A DNA stretch of 64,000 bases from Ignelater luminosus (Eukaryota > Arthropoda > Insecta > Coleoptera > Elateridae): assembly GCA_011009095.1 (NCBI GenBank), contig VTPC01091025.1, positions 1-64,000 on the forward strand, read 5' to 3'. The first letter of the stretch is position 1, and each line of letters starts with the position of its first letter. The position numbers and the translations under genes were made by a program. Below the pieces are notes generated by a model. It had not been told where the DNA came from. It saw only the letters and a program-made list of their open reading frames with translations, and ran no database searches. Positions 22,820 to 33,910 of the stretch are shown piece by piece.

Positions 22820-24361
22820 TCAGGATTGAGATTTGCAATCTTGAATACTTATTAGAGATACGTTCCAATCCATATAACCTTCGAATTTTCTTGTATACTC
22901 CCGTGATACACTTTGATTTTCAGAAATGGCCTTCCAATCTACATAATCTTTAAATTCATGTATGAAATTTTGGGATAATCGTTGCTTACGTGAAATACCA
23001 ATCCAATCTACATAATTTACAAACTCCCGTATGAAACTTTCTGACAATATTTGTTTCCAAGAAATACTACTCCAGTGAACGCAGTTTCTAAATTCTCGTA
23101 TAAAATCTTCAGATAGCTTTTGATGTTGAGAGACGACTTCCCAATTTATGTAATCTTTAAATTCTTGTAGGAATTCTTCTGATAATTCTTTAACTTGACA
23201 AATAGCTTCCCAATCAACATAACCTTTGAATTCACGTATAAAATCCTCCGATAACTTCTGCTTCAAAGAAATTCCTCTCCAGTCAAAATACTCTTTAAAT
23301 TCCCGTATAAAGTCTTCTGATAATTCTTGATGATGTGAAATTGTAATCCAGTATACGTAATCCTCAAATTCTCGTATAAACTCCTCTGATAATTTCTGAA
23401 ATTGGGAAATAGCATTCCAACATACATAGTCTTTAAACTCCCGTATAAAATCTTCTGATAACTTCTGCTTTTGACAGATACCTAACCAGAATACACAATC
23501 TTTAAATTCTCGTATGAAATCTTCAGACAGTTGTCTTCTCTCAGAAATGCCTTTCCAATGTATGCAATCTATATGTTTGCGTATAAATGCTTCTGACAAT
23601 TCTTGTTTCCTAGAAATACTTGTCCAGTGTACATGATCTTTAAATTCTTGTATAAAGCTTTCTGACAATTCTTGATTCCAAGAAATACCCGTCCAATTCA
23701 CACAATCTTTAAATTCTTGTATGAAACTTTCCGATAATTTCTGATTGAAAGAGATAACAGTCCAGAACACTCGGTTTTTAAATTCTCGTATAATATCTTC
23801 TGATAAGTTTTGTGCTTCAGAAATAACTGCCCAGTCCACACAATCTTTAAAATCTCGTATAAAATCTTCTGTTAAGTTTTGCTTTTGAGAAATAGCTTTC
23901 CAGTCTACGTAATCTTTAAACTCTCGTATAAAATGTTCCGAGACTTTTTGATATTTGGAGATAGCTTTCCAATCTACGTAATCTTGAAAGTCTCGTATAA
24001 GATTCTCAGTTAATTTTTGATTTTGAGAAATAGTTTTCCATTCTACATGATCTTTAAATTCTCGTATGAAGTTTTCTGATAGTGTTTGGTATCTGCATAT
24101 ATGATGCCAATTTAGATGATTTTTGAACTCTCGAATAAATTTTAAGGATAATTGTTGTTGGCCATGCAGATTTTTCCAATCTATGTTTGCTGTCTTTAAA
24201 TCAACCTTAGAGTTATATAATTTTAGAATGTTATTATTTATAAAAAGTTTAGTGAAGTTTTCTATTTCGGGTTTTACACCAACAGCATTGCAGAAATTCA
24301 TATAATCCAAATCTGTTAAGTGCTTAGATATTTTATGATAACAGTCATAATCTAAAGTCAT
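22820..24361 (-). CDS. F-box-like protein with 23-residue tandem repeats (copy C)
   Basis: Intact 513-residue frame. I place the start at the ATG matching the paralogs (MTLDYDCYHKISKHL), not at the upstream TTG. Residues 1-70 are the F-box-like module. Residues 71-484 hold 18 units of exactly 23 residues, then a degenerate 29-residue cap. The unit consensus is LSEDFIREFKDYVDW + xxISxxQK, with the Trp kept in essentially every unit. Unit positions 4, 12, 14, 16, 17, 20 and 21 vary most. No transmembrane segment or signal peptide is visible. It faces leftward between a deleted mariner and a gene-poor stretch, with an acceptor-like GTTTCAG about 75 bp before the ATG. Function is unknown; a protein-binding helical solenoid is inferred from the periodicity. 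Confidence 0.82.
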   Translation of the reverse strand: MTLDYDCYHKISKHLTDLDYMNFCNAVGVKPEIENFTKLFINNNILKLYNSKVDLKTANIDWKNLHGQQQLSLKFIREFKNHLNWHHICRYQTLSENFIREFKDHVEWKTISQNQKLTENLIRDFQDYVDWKAISKYQKVSEHFIREFKDYVDWKAISQKQNLTEDFIRDFKDCVDWAVISEAQNLSEDIIREFKNRVFWTVISFNQKLSESFIQEFKDCVNWTGISWNQELSESFIQEFKDHVHWTSISRKQELSEAFIRKHIDCIHWKGISERRQLSEDFIREFKDCVFWLGICQKQKLSEDFIREFKDYVCWNAISQFQKLSEEFIREFEDYVYWITISHHQELSEDFIREFKEYFDWRGISLKQKLSEDFIREFKGYVDWEAICQVKELSEEFLQEFKDYINWEVVSQHQKLSEDFIREFRNCVHWSSISWKQILSESFIREFVNYVDWIGISRKQRLSQNFIHEFKDYVDWKAISENQSVSREYTRKFEGYMDWNVSLISIQDCKSQS

Positions 24362-25709
24362 GCTAACTTTTACCAATTTTACAAAGAAATATTCAAAATA
24401 CTTCCAGGCTTTTCTATATTGAATTTTGTTTCTGAAACAAAGGAAAAAATTATACTATTTAGGTTCATTATGGTTTGGGTGTATGTAATCCTCTCTTCAG
24501 TCCCGAATCTAAAGCAAGGAATGGATTTTCTTTTATTTGTTTATGTTTTCCTTTACTGTTCATATCGATTTGTTAATAAGTGTTTTTATTCTTTGTCAGT
24601 GATCTGCTGCAATGTAAATGTGGTTGCATACACTAAGTTTTCACTGAACTTCAATTGATTTTGAACTGATTGGCAGACTGACAGTGAAAATCGTGAAAAT
24701 GATAATCTCATATGTGTTATGGAATTTTTTTATTAATTAATAATATTGACTTACATATGCCTGATAAGCAGTAGTCAGATAAATGTTCTTTCACTAAACT
24801 AAAATAAAAAATTGTTATACAACGAAAACCGGAAAAATATTAACGATTATCACGAAATGAAATCTAATATCAAGGCTATACTTGGCGCATGCCTCATCCT
24901 CTCATCTGTCTCATTTGATGTTTTTGCATTATGTTCATTATTTTATTTATGATTGGCAGCCTTTACAAGAGTATCAGAATTTTTTGTATTCTACAAGTGA
25001 AAGATCTAAAATACACGAATTCTTACAAGGAACATTCTGAAAATAACAATAATAATCTTCGATTTATTATACTAGGTGTAGTACGTTATTCCTATTATAT
25101 TAGGTTACAGTACTCACTGAGTAAATTGTTTGGTTTAGATTATTATTTCATTAATCGATTTGCATTTTCAAGCTGGATAAATACTGTGCAACATAATATT
25201 GTGAAGCTTTATGTAAAATAGTGCTCCGTTCTTCAGAAAAAGGTTAGTACTATTTTTGAATTAGCACATTGTATGTTTTGAATTGTAAATCGTTGCATGT
25301 ACTAATTACTAACGACAATAGCCGCACAGTAAAATCTATTTTACTCTAAACATACAGTGCGTCCTACTTTTTATCTACACACTCCGGCATATTTTTTGTA
25401 TATTAGTCGATTGATTTGAAATTTACAATCTACCACTACTATGTTTTTTTGCTGCTTAAATATTATTCTTATTTGTAGTAGGCTCAGTGTATGTGTATAC
25501 AATGTAACTACTGCAGATGAATATGTAAATGGGCTCTATCAGAATTACGCTCCAAATTAAGAATTATTTGAAATTAAGATTTTCGAGCGAATATTTCCAT
25601 AAAAAATGCCTACTGTGTTTTCTCGATTTTTTGCGTCTATTTCTAATAGCAGTAGATACAGTATGTTCATTTTAAAACGATTCATCTTTAATATCTTTAA
25701 TAAACAAAT
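24362..25709. other. Intergenic DNA, includes probable promoter side of copy C
   Basis: The region immediately right of 24,361 carries, on the minus strand, a GTTTCAG acceptor near 24,432 that would join a 5' leader exon to copy C. Beyond it, short open frames (24,419-24,658; 24,931-25,221) resemble no known protein. AT-rich. Confidence 0.4.
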
Positions 25710-26035
25710 GCAGATATCAAAATAAAATAAAACACATCAATCTTTTTATGGAGAGGATATTAAAATACATAATTAACTCACACACTCGCACACACAACCT
25801 CAAGATATTAAGTGCCACCCCACTTCTTCCGATACATCGTTGGAAAGAAAATAACAATAGCAATCTTTTGGTGAAAATAAAATTTAAATCGGCTTCTTAG
25901 ATCGAAAGTTACGGCACAAAACGTCTCGTTTTAGTGATGAGTTTAAATCGCTTAAACCAAGTAAATAAATAGGCATTTCAATTGTTTTGATGCTTATTTC
26001 AGATATGAAACAGATAAACGTAAACTTTTTTAATT
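25710..26035 (+). repeat. Dispersed repeat, copy 1 of an approximately 330-bp unit
   Basis: Closely matches 33,565-33,910 in the same orientation. Shared landmarks are ATATTAAGTGCCACC, ATACATCGTTGGAAAG, AATCTTTTGGTGAAAATAAA, CTTAGATCGAAAGTTAC and CACAAAACGTCTCGTTTTAG. Non-coding; no inverted termini were recognised, so the class of element is unknown. Confidence 0.75.
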
Positions 26036-26214
26036 GGATAATTTAAATTGAACTGTTAATAGAAAATAAAAACAATAGAAAAGAAACAACAGAAAATGAA
26101 TAATCCTTTAAAGGAAGTACCTAACCTAACAACTCACATTAGCAGCTGAATTCACTCTATTCAACTCCAAATAGGTGTAGTGGCACTTTACCTTCACTCA
26201 GGATGATCAATAAA

Positions 26215-26345
26215 ACATTTTAATTGGCCACTTTGATTTAAAGTTACTAAACAAAACGTCTCATTGTAACAACAAAGGTAAGTCATATTCATTACGTAAA
26301 CTATCGCATCTCGATTGTTTTAATATGTAATTTAGATGAAAACAA
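26215..26345 (+). repeat. Diverged third copy of the same dispersed repeat
   Basis: Retains AAAGTTACTAAACAAAACGT CTC and CGATTGTTTTAATATGTAAT TTAGAT in the order seen in the two better copies. It lies 180 bp to the right of copy 1, so the unit may once have been tandem here. Confidence 0.45.
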
Positions 26346-26665
26346 GTGCAACTTCGTATGTTTTGCACTGCATATTAACGTGAATTGTTACGTTTTTTTT
26401 TTTGTTTTTACTTTCTATTGGCAGTATAATCTACAATAGTCAATTACAATACCTGCGTTCATCGGTCTTGTATCCGAAACAAACAGCAAAAACAAATGAA
26501 ATTATTTATGTATTTTAATGTACCCCTCCATAAATAAATTTACGCGTTTTATCTTATTCCGATATCTCCATTTATTTACAAGATATTAAGGGACAGCACA
26601 TTGTAGATAGTGCCGTAAGATAACATTGCTTTAACAGAGTAAAGATATTTCGTTTTGAAAGTTGT

Positions 26666-27277
26666 GTATACTCCGTTCACGATGTTTCTGGGTTGTAACA
26701 GGCCATGCTTTCATTTTATTAGGTTGAAAGTGTTTTCTTTTTTTTTGAAAATTGTCTTACCTGCGGCTGCATGATCAAAAATTTTGTATAAACGTTTAGT
26801 ACCGATTAGTTTTGTTTTGTTAAAAAGAAATCAAGTTTTCTTTACATTTAAAGAGTTACAAAAAAAAGACAACAGCGTGAGGTTAAACAACAGATTAAAT
26901 AAGAATCAGATGTTTCACTTTGACAGATTTGCGGATTCTATAGCTCTCTCTTTCCAAGCAACTTCCAGAGCTTGCGATTTTGACATGTACTGTGCATGCA
27001 GCACAGCTTAGTATGCAGTTTTCATAAAAGAGTAGGCATGGTAAACTCACAGAGCTGCAAATGTAAATGTGCAGAGGCAAAAAATGAGAACATGGAGTGA
27101 AATATCTGACTTATTTAATCTATGATTAAACTGTCATAAAATCATAACCTTAAAGCACATTAAGCGTCAATAAGATTTTACAAGCTGAGTTAATAGATAA
27201 ACAGTCCGGTTTACAATAGTCAAACTGGCATTCTTCCACAGCCATATACGACCCAGAAACATTGTAAACGCTGTATA
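26666..27277. mobile_element. MITE-like element, long form (family shared with 54,905-55,238)
   Basis: Termini are inverted repeats: left GTATACTCCGTTCACGATGT (continuing TTCTGGGT), right in reverse complement ATACAGCGTTTACAATGTTT (continuing CTGGGTC). The inside matches the element at 54,905-55,238 in inverted orientation, including ACCTGCGGCTGCAT and a Thr-rich-like ACAACAGCGTGAGGTTAAAC block. This copy has about 235 bp (26,887-27,122) that the other lacks. Non-coding. Confidence 0.7.
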
Positions 27278-28524
27278 ACTAAAAAAATTTTAAAATCAGT
27301 TTAATAATAAACAAAATAGATGTATGGTTGCGTAGATGAAAAGTAAGATGCACTGTAGTATAGGCCCTGGCGCAGTTATGCAATGTGAATAGTAAGAGTC
27401 ACTCAAGAGCAGTCAACAAAGATTGATGCGGGTCAGATCGGCATTTCGTAGACCGACCGTAAACCGACTGTCTAGGTAAAATTATAAAGAGCTTAAGAAG
27501 CAGATCAAATCCCAGACGCTTTTTAAGTAAGTACCAACCTAAATATAAGGATGGGAAATCGTAAATTTGTCAATATGGAATATTGAATTTCTGCCTGTAT
27601 ATATGGTCAGTAGCTGTATCAAGCACATGTTACATCTACTAGATATGTTGTTTTTTCTGTTTTGTGTAAGCGTTATGTCAGATCTATTATGTGATAATGC
27701 TTCGATTCCAGTACAACTTAGTTGTGTCAGTTTCGATTACGGTTTGGGGTTTTGTATTTGTATCATGGGTTTGTTGTTTTACCAATATATACATATATTG
27801 TCATGGTGCCAATATACTGATATTTTTGTTCTTTCTATAATTGCTTCTGTTAATTACCTGGTCTTTTATTGCAAGTACAAGCTTTCCGGCTCTGCAAACA
27901 GTTGTGTTTTGCATAACTATATATTTGATACTTTTCCATCTACATGGTGTAGTAATAGTTGGGACAGATGTTTGCTCTGTATAGTTTTATTTTTCAGCTC
28001 TTTCTTTATCTGATATAATTGATTAGAGAGATCATTAAGCTTTAAGGGAATACTGGAATTTCTTCTTGAGATAATAGCCTTGTGGAGATTACCATCTTGT
28101 CGGGATTTAAAATATTACTAACCGTTTTCCAACTACAGGGTGTTGCAATTTCATGAAAATATTACAATTCTTTGAATAACTCAAAGAGTAGAGAAGATAA
28201 ATTCATCAAATCTGAGCAACATGTTTATTTAATAGATTGTAATGAAACTTCAAATTAGCATAAATACTAGTAAACCAGTGGCGTAGATACAGGGGTACAC
28301 TGATTGTACAAACTCCAGTATTTTTACGACACTGATTTTCTTTTTAATCAACCCAACACGTTAGCTACTCCAATCAATTCTGAATTAAAATAAACTGAAA
28401 TTACACCAACTAAACTAGAATAAATAAACATTTCTGAAAAATGAATTTTTACAGAAATTGTTCAAAATGTTCTACGTATGTTATTAATTATTATAATGTT
28501 GTTCTAATTGTCCACAGACAGTAA
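27278..28524. other. Intergenic DNA, no gene recognised
   Basis: A 148-codon frame at 27,567-28,013 has no ATG start near its beginning, is Cys-rich and hydrophobic and resembles nothing I know; I do not call it a gene. A transposon-end-like ACAGGGTGTTGCAATTTCAT lies at 28,135. Confidence 0.4.
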
Positions 28525-28720
28525 CAAAGTCTTTCTAAAATAACCATTACTTGATGTCTAATTTCATAAAATCTTTCGGATCTTTAGATATAATCATTGG
28601 GCTTGGTATTGGTATTTATTACTGGCATCAAAAGAATTATGGCATGTCATTTTTTTCCTTACCACAGTTTCTGAGTTTAAATTTTTCTACATGAAACATT
28701 TCTGAAGGGTCTAGGATTTC
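28525..28720 (+). repeat. Left part of the B/D segmental duplication at copy D
   Basis: Matches 17,545-17,640 and, more weakly, 17,815-17,850. The homology then stops and resumes near 30,595. The intervening DNA, about 1.87 kb, includes the Harbinger remnant and so is an insertion in the D copy. Confidence 0.5.
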
Positions 28721-29094
28721 TCACATCCCGAAGATTTTCTTATAATGTTTAAAACTTGTCAACTGTCTAGTGTCTAGGCAAACAGATTTGATTGGAAAAC
28801 TGTTAATCAAATAGCAATAAAACTTTTTGTTTCGACTCTGATCGAGATTGAAATTAAAGTACCAAGCATGATGACTTATAAACAGCGCCTGACTATAATG
28901 ATTTGCTTAAACTGTAGAATCAGTTGAAGCAAGGTTTACGCAGTGCTTCTTCATTTCCATCATTTAGTTAGAGTCAGATGAAACCAACAATAGATTATTA
29001 CAACAAGCGCGGTATTGCGGAATCGATTGAGGCCTAAAAAGTTTGATTAGTCCAAAAAGTCATAAAGACTTGATTCGCGTTTAAGTTGCGTTTA

Positions 29095-30446
29095 ACTAAA
29101 CGCGTTTAGCCACATCTAAAATCTTGATACCGATAGTTGTATTTGTCAACAGGGCAACACTGCAAATAATTGAAAAAAATCAAAAGTCTAGAATTATAAA
29201 CAAAATTATATACAAGGTGGCCCATAATCTGTACACCATGTAAATCTACATCACAATCTGAATCTAACTCTGTCAAATCAAACAAGAGTGGCGAAAGATG
29301 AAACGAGAAAGCCGTTCGTGCATAACAAATTTTAACAGAAAACGATCAGAAATGGGATATGATATCTTCGATAATGATGTGCCTAGCTATCTTGACTACT
29401 TAGTCAAAGATTTAACTATCCTAATACAGTGTCCTAGTACAGTGTAATAGAATCCTATCTCCTTGATAGAAGCAGAAAAATATCATTCTGCTGTTGAGAA
29501 AGAAGCTAAAAGGTGCTATTATCAAAGATTATTATCTAATAGGCAAACCGTTTCTTCTTATTACCGAACAACCATCGGTTTCTTTTTGAAAATAGGTTTG
29601 AATAATTCTATTACGAAATGTGTTTCTTCTTACACCTCCAATCTTTTCTCTATGATGAAGAGCGTATTCATTTTGTCCTCCAATTTGTGGTTTTTGCACA
29701 TATTATGAATTATAGCCAAAGCTACGATAGTTGTTTTAGCTGTCTCCAAGTCCACTTTCACATCATTGAATAGGCATTGGAATTTATTTTTGCATTGCCC
29801 AAATTATTATATCATTCTTCAGCTGGGATAATATTACTTAAAATCTATCTATCGTACTATGTCAAAACCTAGTAAATTATGCCGTTTCAAATAAGACTTA
29901 CTAGGTTTTAACATCAGACGGCAGCATTATCAGCAAGTATATCTACCGTCTCTAATTAGTATACCTTGTTACTTCTCCATTTCTAAATTCTTTTTTTAAA
30001 TGTCATTTGCCCCAAATTCTTGTATCATGCGCACTGCCTCTATGCCTAGCAATTATATTCAAAATTTTACGTTTTGCATCACATACGATCTGTACACTCA
30101 AAGAAAAAAGCCCTTTCTATTAATAAAGATTTAGGCATATTCCCCTCCAGCGTTTTTTGTCTTGACGTGAGTATAGTCGATTGCTCCAATTATACTGGTC
30201 ATACCTACCGTATCTTTGGCATAAGTTTTGCTAAGGTTTTGCAATCCCCTTCGGTTTCTGTATTCTGGAGTGTGTGGTCTCACCAAACCAATAATTTCCC
30301 TAGGCAAGTTTTTAGAAACCTTCTAAAGTTTTAAGGAACTCCATTTTACCGCATGTTATATATTTGGCGTCTATACTTTTTCGGAGCAATAGGCGCTAAT
30401 AAATCTAACTATTGGTACAGATTTTTACTTGTAAACGCGTTTAGCG
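29095..30446 (-). mobile_element. PIF/Harbinger-type transposon remnant
   Basis: Minus-strand frames with several stops read GAIDYTHVKTKNAGGEYA (first catalytic Asp block), then NRKGFFSLSVQIVCDAKRKIL, IIARHRGSAHDTRIW and ADNAA (second Asp block). Toward the 3' end comes LETAKTTIVALAIIHNMC, the 'AC.iLHN' tail of HARBI1-like proteins. Similar inverted sequences at 29,095-29,144 and 30,399-30,446 share TAAACGCGTTTA, AAATCT and ATAGTT and are probably the termini, giving an element of about 1.35 kb. Dead copy. Confidence 0.78.
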
Positions 30447-30883
30447 TTAGACGTTATGTCTACTGCCAGTATTAGACTGCAAGACTTTAGCAATAAAGCT
30501 TGATCCAGTGGAGTAGGTATGCGTATCATTTAATAGCCTTATTTCTATGTCCCTGCTAGACATATTTGCGGAAAATAATTTGCAATGTAAACGGAATGCA
30601 AAAAGTTTCCAAGTCTGATCAAATTAGAGCAGTTTATACTACAGTTACGATCTTATGTAATGTTCTACAGTTCATATTGACATCAGGTAGATATAGCACA
30701 CAACATAATACCCTAACAACTTTCTGTTTTGTTACAGCTTTAGTACCAAAACTGAAGAAATACTAAATAAATCTGCACAGTCTTTGAAAGAATCTAACCT
30801 AAATGGCGTAAAATTGGAATGACGGAACTGCAACTGCAAATATTAAACGATCAAAATTTTTGTTGCTTGGAATCAAAATTAGA

Positions 30884-32317
30884 ATGCCTTTAAACTACGA
30901 CTGTTATTGCAAGATATCTCAATATTTGACAGATTTAGATTGTTTGAATTTTTGTATGGCAGTTAATATAAAACCTGGAATCCGAAACTTTAGTGACAAT
31001 TTTATAGAGACGAATCTACTAAAATTATATAATGCTGGTGTTAATTTAAACACAACAGCAATAGACTGGAAACATATATCGATGACTCAGCAGATGTCCG
31101 TAAGCTTGGTTAGAGAACTTAAAGAGCATTTAGATTGGTATACTCTTTCATCACACCAAGCATTATCAGAAAATTTTATACGCGAATTTAGAATTTATGT
31201 GGCTTGGGAAGCTATTTCCGAATTTCAGATATTATCAGAAGACTTTATACGAGAATTTCAAGATTATGTAGATTGGGTATGCATATCTAAAGCTCAGAAA
31301 TTGTCGGAAGGATTTATAAAAGAATTTAAAGATTACGTAAATTGGAAATACATATCTAAGCAAGAATTATCGGAAGATTTTATAAAGATCTTCAAAGCCT
31401 ACGTAGATTGGAGAGTAATTTGCGACAAACAAAAGTTATCAGAAGAATTTATACAAGAATTTAAAGATGAAGTGGACTGGAAAAGTGTTTCCCAAAATCA
31501 AGAATTGTCAGAGGATTTTATAAGAAACTTTAAGGATTACGTAAATTGGAAAGATATATCTAAAAATCAAAAACTATCAGAAGATTTTATACGAGAATTC
31601 AAAGACTATGTAGACTGGATAGATATTTGTTGGCAGCAACAGTTATCAAAAGAGTTTATTAGAGAATTTAAAGATTGCCTAGATTGGGAAGGTATTTGCG
31701 AAAAGCAAAAGTTATCAGAAGATTTCTTAGAAGAATTTAAAGATTATATAGATTGTGTAGCCTGGGGAAGTATTTCTTGTCAGCAGAAATTATCAGAAGA
31801 CTTTATACGAAAATATAAACATAGCGTAGATTGGGATGGTATTTCTCAGTATCAGAAATTATCAGAAGAGTTCATACGAGAATTTAAAGATTATGTGAAT
31901 TGGGACTATATTTCTCTCTTTCAAAAACTATCAGAAAGTTTTATACGTGAATTTAGCAGTTGCGTATGTTGGGAATTTATTTCCATAAAGCAAAGATTAT
32001 CAGAAGATTTCATACGCGAATTTCAAAATTATGTATGTTGGAGTAGAATCTCTCGCTACCAGGAACTATTAGAAAATTTCATACGTGAATTCAACAATTG
32101 TGTAGATTGGAACGCCATATCCGAAACACAAAAATTATCTGAAAACTTCATACGAGAATTTAAAGATTATGCGCAATGGGAATCTATTTCGTGTGAGCAA
32201 ATTTTATCAGAAACCTTTATACGGGAATTCGTAAATTCCGTAGACTGGATACGCATATCACAAAAACAAAAGCTATCAGAAAACTTTATAAAAGAATTTA
32301 GAAATTATCTGGAATAA
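30884..32317 (+). CDS. F-box-like 23-residue-repeat protein, truncated (copy D)
   Basis: 477 residues from the ATG matching the paralogs (MPLNYDCYCKISQYL). The F-box-like module spans residues 1-70, with DLDCLNFCMAV after the first helix. It is followed by 17 full repeat units and part of an 18th. Two units break the 23-residue rule: unit 4 has 22 residues and unit 10 has 26 (an extra CVA-type insertion before the Trp). The frame ends at TAA (32,315-32,317) exactly where unit 18 should have its conserved Trp. Repeat sequence continues in frame beyond it, so this is a nonsense truncation rather than the ancestral end. The product may still fold. The acceptor-like TGTTTTGTTACAG lies about 145 bp upstream. 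Closest relative is the pseudogene copy B. Confidence 0.72.
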   Translation: MPLNYDCYCKISQYLTDLDCLNFCMAVNIKPGIRNFSDNFIETNLLKLYNAGVNLNTTAIDWKHISMTQQMSVSLVRELKEHLDWYTLSSHQALSENFIREFRIYVAWEAISEFQILSEDFIREFQDYVDWVCISKAQKLSEGFIKEFKDYVNWKYISKQELSEDFIKIFKAYVDWRVICDKQKLSEEFIQEFKDEVDWKSVSQNQELSEDFIRNFKDYVNWKDISKNQKLSEDFIREFKDYVDWIDICWQQQLSKEFIREFKDCLDWEGICEKQKLSEDFLEEFKDYIDCVAWGSISCQQKLSEDFIRKYKHSVDWDGISQYQKLSEEFIREFKDYVNWDYISLFQKLSESFIREFSSCVCWEFISIKQRLSEDFIREFQNYVCWSRISRYQELLENFIREFNNCVDWNAISETQKLSENFIREFKDYAQWESISCEQILSETFIREFVNSVDWIRISQKQKLSENFIKEFRNYLE

Positions 32318-32490
32318 AAGGCCATTTCTGAAAATCAGAAACTATCAGAGGACTTTAAAAGTGAATTTGAAAGTTTAAGAACTGGGACTATATTCCTCGT
32401 AATCAAAAACCATCGAAGGACTTTATATTAGAATTTAGAGATTATGTTGATTGGGAGACAATTTTTTGTACTACAATATGAAAAAATATT
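32318..32490 (+). pseudogene. Stranded 3' repeat units of copy D
   Basis: Directly after the stop the same frame gives KAISENQKLSEDFKSEFE (as in copy B). A frameshift follows, and from about 32,395 the DNA matches the last repeat unit and 3' flank of copy E (for example CGAAGGACTTTATATTAGAA and ATTTAGAGATTATxTTGATTGGGAG). D's tail thus joins B-like and E-like sequence. Confidence 0.7.
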
Positions 32491-32579
32491 TTTAATAGGT
32501 AGGTATATTTAAAGATTGCGTAATATACTCTGTACCTAGGTACGAATTTAAGACGCCGAATTTACATATATTTATAGTT

Positions 32580-33520
32580 CTGATTTTGGGGCACCTAATG
32601 TATTACAATCTGATAATGGCAGAGAATTTACTGCAAATATCATAAAAGAATTAACAGTTCTTTGCCAAGACTTGGTCCTTTAAATGGCAGACCTAGACAT
32701 CCTCAAAGCCAAGGCTGTGTAGAATGAAGTGATGCCAATATAAAAGATTCATTAATTGCATGGATGCGCGATAACAAGACTTCATCGTTATTTACAGGCT
32801 TAAAATATGTTCAGTGGGCAATAAACACGAGCTATCAGGAAACCATTAAAATACAGACTTACAAAGCTATGTTTGGGCAAATTCCAAAGCTTGGATTACG
32901 CTCTACAGTGCCAAAATTTTTGGAATGGAATGGAATATTAGAGGAAGACATGGAAAGCCTGCAGACGAATCCTTAGTTGGTGACTTATACAATTTTAAAT
33001 CTCTTGTAGAGCAAGCAAATTCTCTACCACAAATACTTATGGTAGATGAAAGCGTGTCAGAAACAATAAATAAATTCTGTTATCTATTTTGGGTTAGTTA
33101 TTTATTTGCATTCTATTTATTATAAGCATTAGTGAGGTAGGTAAAAACTATTTACCTGGTCATATTGATAAAAAAATGTACTTGTTGATGATGCAGAACA
33201 TCCAGATAAAGATGATGTAGCTGATCATATTGATACAAGCAGTAAACACGAGAAAGGTCATCCGGTTCTTAAGCTAAGAAAAACCGCTCATCTTAATGTA
33301 TTATGACAAGCGAATAAAATGATGAAAAGGACCAACAAAACAATGGAATCATTAGCGATTGGTGATAATGTATTAATAGATAAGGAATAATTCTTGGTAT
33401 TTCTTCTTCATTATTCTTTAAGTATAGGCATAATGAGTTTGATAGGGGAAGAGGAGATCCACCAAATCTTATTGGAGTAATTCTAGAAGAAAATGAAGGT
33501 AAATTTAGCTTGTTTTTCAA
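32580..33520 (+). mobile_element. KRBA2/Ginger-like integrase remnant
   Basis: Frames read GAPNVLQSDNGREFTANIIKE (integrase core with catalytic Asp), then after a shift LNGRPRHPQSQGCVE with the Glu, AWMRDNKTSSLFTGLKYVQW, YKAMFGQIPKLGL. Farther on come QANKMMKRTNKTM, IGDNVLI and FDRGRGDPPNLIGVILEENE. This order is that of the transposon-derived KRAB-A domain-containing protein 2-like proteins common in arthropod genomes. Several stops, frameshifts and small insertions (for example around 33,390-33,440) show it is dead. Confidence 0.75.
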
Positions 33521-33564
33521 GTTTATGTATCTTCTTTTTAGATCCTAATAAATCTCATTTTGTA

Positions 33565-33910
33565 AACAAATGATCATATCAAAATAAAAAACAACACAGC
33601 AACCTATTTATGGAGGGAACATTAAAATACATAATTAAATCCATAATAGAGGTCGCTGTGTACACTCTCCCACACATACCCTCAAAATATTAAGTGCCAC
33701 CTCACTTCTTGTAATACATCGTTGGAAAGGAAATAACAATGGAAATCTTTTGGTGAAAATAAAACTCAAATCGGCCTCTTAGATCGAAAGTTACAGCACA
33801 AAACGTCTCGTTTTAGTGATGATTTTAAATCGCGTAAACCAAATAAATAAATAGGTATTTCAGTTGTTTTGATGCTTATTTCAGATATCAAACAGATAAA
33901 CGTAGACATC
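33565..33910 (+). repeat. Dispersed repeat, copy 2 of the approximately 330-bp unit
   Basis: Direct repeat of 25,710-26,035, about 7.9 kb away, with small indels (an extra GAGGTCGCTGTGTACACTCT-type stretch here). The two copies bracket copy D and its duplicated upstream region. Confidence 0.75.

Noticed and set aside
27567-28013. 148-codon hydrophobic Cys-rich frame
   Set aside because: Begins with TTG, has no ATG near its start, no homology I recognise and no splice context; odd amino-acid composition fits chance in T-rich DNA.
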